Shown here piece by piece: positions 14,753 to 17,629 of a stretch of 17,629 bases of DNA. The notes under the pieces were generated by a model. That model was not told the DNA's origin. It searched no databases and saw only the letters and a list, made by a program, of their open reading frames with translations. A program made the position numbers and the translations under genes. Source of the DNA: Gammaproteobacteria bacterium (GTDB lineage Bacteria; Pseudomonadota; Gammaproteobacteria; DSM-26407); contig JAQVKR010000007.1 of NCBI GenBank assembly GCA_028694565.1, forward strand, positions 1 to 17,629. Reading direction: 5' to 3'. Numbering within the stretch: position 1 is the first letter of the stretch; each line of letters begins with the position of its first letter.

Positions 14753-15297
14753 AGCGGCGCACGGGCCTCCTGCTCCTGGGCCTGTTCGGCCTGGGGTTGC
14801 TGGCCTGGGGCAGCTGGATTCCTCTCAAGGGGTTGCTGGCCCAGGCGCTGCTGGAGCGCACCTGGGCCGCCAGCAGCGCCAGCTCGACCCCGCGCCCCTG
14901 GCCCTGGGCCGACACCCGGCCGGTGGGGCGGCTGCGCATCCCGCGCCTGGGGGTGGACCTCATCATCCTCGCCGGCGACAGCGGGCGGACCCTCGCCTTC
15001 GGTCCCGGCCTGGCCGCCGGCAGCGCGCCCCTCGACCGCCCCGGCACCCACCTGGTGAGCGGCCACCGCGATACCCACTTCGGCTTTCTCGGCGCGTTGC
15101 GGGAAGATGATCGAATCGAGCTGGAGCGGCCCGGCGGGTCCCGTCGCCGTTACCGGGTCAGCCGGATTGCGGTGGTGGACGCGCGCACCACGGCGTTCGG
15201 CGCCGATTCGGACCGGCTGCTGCTGGCCACCTGCTGGCCGCTGGAGGCGCCGGTTCCGGGAGGACCGCTGCGCTACCTGGTGACGGCCGTCCCCTGA
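14749..15297 (+). CDS. Class GN sortase
   Basis: 182 residues from a GTG at 14749 that overlaps the target-protein stop (GTGA), with GGGGAG nine bases upstream. An N-terminal signal anchor (TGLLLLGLFGLGLLAWGSWI, residues 5-24) places the enzyme outside the inner membrane. The catalytic set is present: His in 'HLVSGHRDTHFGFLG', Cys in 'LLATCWPLEAP', Arg in 'GPLRYLVTA'. Other sortase features are 'VGRLRIPRLGVDLIIL' and 'RIAVVDARTTAF'. The length suits the single-substrate proteobacterial sortases (marine sortase family TIGR03784). It should cleave the LPQTA signal of the preceding gene product between Thr and Ala. In a Gram-negative cell the acceptor nucleophile is not known. Confidence 0.95.
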   Translation: MKRRTGLLLLGLFGLGLLAWGSWIPLKGLLAQALLERTWAASSASSTPRPWPWADTRPVGRLRIPRLGVDLIILAGDSGRTLAFGPGLAAGSAPLDRPGTHLVSGHRDTHFGFLGALREDDRIELERPGGSRRRYRVSRIAVVDARTTAFGADSDRLLLATCWPLEAPVPGGPLRYLVTAVP

Positions 15298-15412
15298 GCG
15301 CACCGGTGAATCAGCACCGGGGCGCCCCATTTCCTCCGGAGAGGCCACGCCGCAGATCCCCCGCCATCGGCATTGCCTTATTTTTTCCATAATTCATTCC
15401 AATAGGCCGTAC

Positions 15413-16930
15413 ATGATCAACCCAGGAGCGGGTATTCCGGGAGGAGCCAGGTTGGACATTATCGGGAGTGGCGTTTCAACCCGCAGGGCGCGGTCCCTGC
15501 CGGGCGCTGTGCGCAGCGGGTTGCTGATGGCGGTCGTGGCCCTGGGCGGTTGCGCGGCAGTCGGGCCGGACTACCGGGCTCCCGAGCCCGATGTTCCCTC
15601 CCATTGGCAGCGAATCCCCACCGGGATGGCGCACGAGGTTGATGGGGAGGCCGCTGACCTTTCCCGCTGGTGGAGCGGATTCAACGATCCCCTGCTGAGC
15701 CGGCTGGTGGAGGAGGCACTGCTGAACAGCCCCGATGTGGCCACGGCCGTGGCCAAGTTGCGCGAGGCCCGGGCCAGCCGCGGGGCTGCCGCAGCGGACC
15801 ATTTCCCCACCCTGGGAGCATCGGGCAGCGCCAGCCGCAGCCGGGGCAGTTCGGAAACCGGAAGCGGCGCCGCGGTCGAACGCTATTCGGTCGGCCTCGA
15901 TGCCGACTGGGAGCTGGATATCTTCGGCGGAACGCGCCGGGCCGTGGAGGCGGCCGCGGCGGACGTGGGGGCCGCCGAGGCGGACCTGCGGGATGTGCGT
16001 GTCTCCCTGGCCGCGGAAGTCGCCCTGAGCTACGTGGAACTGCGCACCTACCAGGCCCGGCTCGCCATCGCCCGCGAGAACCTGGCGAGCCAGGCGGAGA
16101 CCTACAACCTCACCCGGTGGCGTGCGGAGGCGGGTCTCACCACCGAACTGGATGTGGCCCAAGCCCGTGCCAGCCTGGAGCAGGTGCGGGCGCAGATCCC
16201 CGACCTGGAGAGCGGCGTGACGGAGGCTGAACACCGTCTGGCGGTACTGCTCGGCCGGCAGCCCGGGGCCCTTCGCGCGGAGTTGTCGGCGGTTCGGCCC
16301 CTGCCGGCGCCGCCGGCCACGGTGGCCGTGGGCATCCCCGCGGACACGATCCGGCAGCGCCCCGACATGCGCGCGGCGGAACGCCGCCTCGCCGCGCAGA
16401 CCGCGCGCGTGGGCGAGGCGGTCGCCGCCCGCTATCCCTCCTTCAGCCTGGGCGGCACGCTGGGCCTCGAGTCCCTCGTCGCCGACAGCCTCTTCACGGG
16501 CGGCGCCATTACCCGCAGCGTGCTTGGCGGTCTGGCGGCCACGCTCTTCGATGGCGGACGCCTGCGCCGGAACGTCGAGATTCAGGATGCCCGCCAGGCG
16601 CAGGCGCAGGCCGCCTACGAGAGTACACTGCTCAACGCCCTCGAAGAGGTCGAGAACGCCCTGGTGGCGCTGGCGGCCAACCGGTCCCGGCACGCTGCCC
16701 TGGCGGAGGCCGCCGAATCGGCGCGCACGGCCGCGGCGCTGGCCCGTCACCAGTACACCGCCGGGCTGCTCGACTTCCAGACGGTACTGGATACCCAGCG
16801 CTCCCAGCTCTCCGTGGAGGATGAGCTGAGCCGCGTGGAGGGGGACGTGGTCTCCGGATACATCCGCCTCTACAAAACCCTCGGCGGCGGGTGGGAAGCC
16901 CGCTCCGCTCCCGAACCAGCACAGCCATGA
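15413..16930 (+). CDS. NodT-type outer membrane efflux lipoprotein
   Basis: 505 residues from the ATG at 15413. A TTG at 15452 with GGAGGAG close upstream is a good alternative start and would remove 13 residues. A lipobox 'VVALGGCAAVGPDY' gives a lipidated Cys, followed by the NodT/OprM-type 'GPDYRAPEPDVPSHW'. The rest is the TolC fold: 'WWSGFNDPLLSRLVEEALLN', 'EDIFGG'-like 'WELDIFGGTRRAVEAAAADV', 'GLTTELDVAQARASLEQVRA', 'RQRPDMRAAERRLAAQTARV' and 'ATLFDGGRLRRNVEIQDARQ'. It overlaps the following membrane fusion protein gene by four bases (ATGA), so it belongs to a second tripartite pump. It follows the sortase stop by 115 bases, which contain an AT-rich patch that could be a promoter. Confidence 0.94.
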   Translation: MINPGAGIPGGARLDIIGSGVSTRRARSLPGAVRSGLLMAVVALGGCAAVGPDYRAPEPDVPSHWQRIPTGMAHEVDGEAADLSRWWSGFNDPLLSRLVEEALLNSPDVATAVAKLREARASRGAAAADHFPTLGASGSASRSRGSSETGSGAAVERYSVGLDADWELDIFGGTRRAVEAAAADVGAAEADLRDVRVSLAAEVALSYVELRTYQARLAIARENLASQAETYNLTRWRAEAGLTTELDVAQARASLEQVRAQIPDLESGVTEAEHRLAVLLGRQPGALRAELSAVRPLPAPPATVAVGIPADTIRQRPDMRAAERRLAAQTARVGEAVAARYPSFSLGGTLGLESLVADSLFTGGAITRSVLGGLAATLFDGGRLRRNVEIQDARQAQAQAAYESTLLNALEEVENALVALAANRSRHAALAEAAESARTAAALARHQYTAGLLDFQTVLDTQRSQLSVEDELSRVEGDVVSGYIRLYKTLGGGWEARSAPEPAQP

Positions 16931-17629
16931 GGTTCCATGAAATGAACTCCCCCGACAAAGACGCGAGCCGGGATATCAACAACCTGCTCGGGGTGGACAA
17001 GCCGAGGAGCCATCGCGCCCGCTGGCTGCTGCTCCCGGCACTGCTCCTCGTGGCGGCCGCCGCCTGGTTCTGGGGCGCCGGTTCGGAACCGGTGGCGACC
17101 CGCTTCGTCACCGAAACGGTGCAACGGGGCGACCTGGTGGTGACCGTCACCGCCACCGGCACCCTGGAGCCCACCAACCAGGTGGACGTGGGCAGCGAGC
17201 TCTCCGGCATCGTCAAGGAGGTGCTGGTGGACGACAACGACATGGTGAAGGTGGGGCAGGTGCTGGCGCGCCTCGACACCACCAAGCTCACGTCCCAGGT
17301 GGTGAAGTCGCGCGCGGCCCTGAAGTCCGCCGAGGCGAAGGTGTTGCAGGCCCGGGCCACCGAGCGCGAGGCCAAGGCCGAGCTGGCGCGCCTGCGCAAG
17401 GTGTCCGAACTCTCCGGCGGCAAGCTGCCCGCCCGCTCGGAGATCGACGCCGCCGAGGCGGGCTGGGAGCGCGCCGGGGCCGACGTGGCCAGCGCCGAGG
17501 CGTCGGTGGCCGAGGCCCAGGCAACCCTGGAGTCCAACGCGACCGACCTGGAGAAGGCCACCATCGTCTCGCCCATCAACGGGGTGGTGCTGCTGCGCGA
17601 CGTGGAGCCCGGACAGACGGTGGCCGCCC
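16927..17629 (+). CDS. MacA-like membrane fusion protein (3' end outside window)
   Basis: 234 codons from the ATG at 16927 to the window edge; an ATG at 16942, with GAGG nine bases upstream, is an alternative start. A short cytoplasmic segment precedes one membrane helix (WLLLPALLLVAAAAWFW, about residues 35-51). Then come 'VTVTATGTLEPTNQVDVGSE', the lipoyl half 'VKVGQVLARLDTTKL', a long Ala/Glu-rich coiled-coil hairpin and the second half 'ATIVSPINGVVLLRDVEPGQ'. The 'TGTLEPTNQVDVGSELSG' region favours the MacA type, which pairs with an ABC transporter (MacB), so an ABC gene would be expected next. That gene is not in the window. Confidence 0.92.
   Translation, partial: MRFHEMNSPDKDASRDINNLLGVDKPRSHRARWLLLPALLLVAAAAWFWGAGSEPVATRFVTETVQRGDLVVTVTATGTLEPTNQVDVGSELSGIVKEVLVDDNDMVKVGQVLARLDTTKLTSQVVKSRAALKSAEAKVLQARATEREAKAELARLRKVSELSGGKLPARSEIDAAEAGWERAGADVASAEASVAEAQATLESNATDLEKATIVSPINGVVLLRDVEPGQTVAA

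Noticed and set aside
12350..15378. Identical 11-mer CGGCATTGCCT at 12350-12360 and 15368-15378 in two upstream regions
   Set aside because: An 11-base match is expected many times by chance in a window of this size, and its distance to the start codons differs.

Overview
The window is GC-rich chromosomal DNA from a gammaproteobacterium. The strongest evidence for this is a perfect match to the gammaproteobacterial dif consensus at 12044-12071. The gene content (RND efflux, trimeric porin, cytochrome c', a [NiFe]-hydrogenase-type small subunit, a class GN sortase with its VIT/VWA target) would suit a marine, halophilic or purple-sulfur relative such as Ectothiorhodospiraceae or Chromatiales. 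That placement is inference; the dif site is read directly. The window therefore lies at the replication terminus.

Left part, minus strand (1-8151). A tripartite efflux operon runs right to left: membrane fusion protein, HAE-type RND pump, an unusual soluble protein with an N-terminal Rossmann-like domain and a degenerate GGDEF-like domain, then a TolC-like outer membrane factor cut by the window edge. Genes in it touch or overlap. Upstream lie a general porin and a cytochrome c'-type monoheme protein.

Central redox cassette (7708-10535). A TetR regulator sits between the cytochrome c' gene and a divergent gene for a Tat-exported hydrogenase small subunit. That subunit keeps all Fe-S ligands but carries a C-terminal c-type heme domain instead of the usual membrane anchor. 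No hydrogenase large subunit is in the window. An EF-hand protein follows. A nearly identical 21-bp motif lies upstream of the cytochrome gene and again in the TetR/hydrogenase divergent promoter, tying these genes into one probable TetR regulon.

Terminus region (10536-12465). This stretch is visibly AT-richer and gene-poor. It holds one orphan lipoprotein gene, four degenerate direct repeats, the dif site and a long bulged stem-loop immediately beside dif. KOPS-like octamers point mostly towards dif.

Right part, plus strand (12466-17629). A small unknown ORF overlaps the gene for a VIT/VWA protein ending in an LPQTA sorting signal, which overlaps its class GN sortase. A second efflux operon follows, with a NodT-type outer membrane lipoprotein and a MacA-like fusion protein cut by the window end. 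Most genes on both sides of dif are transcribed away from it, head-on to the expected replication forks.
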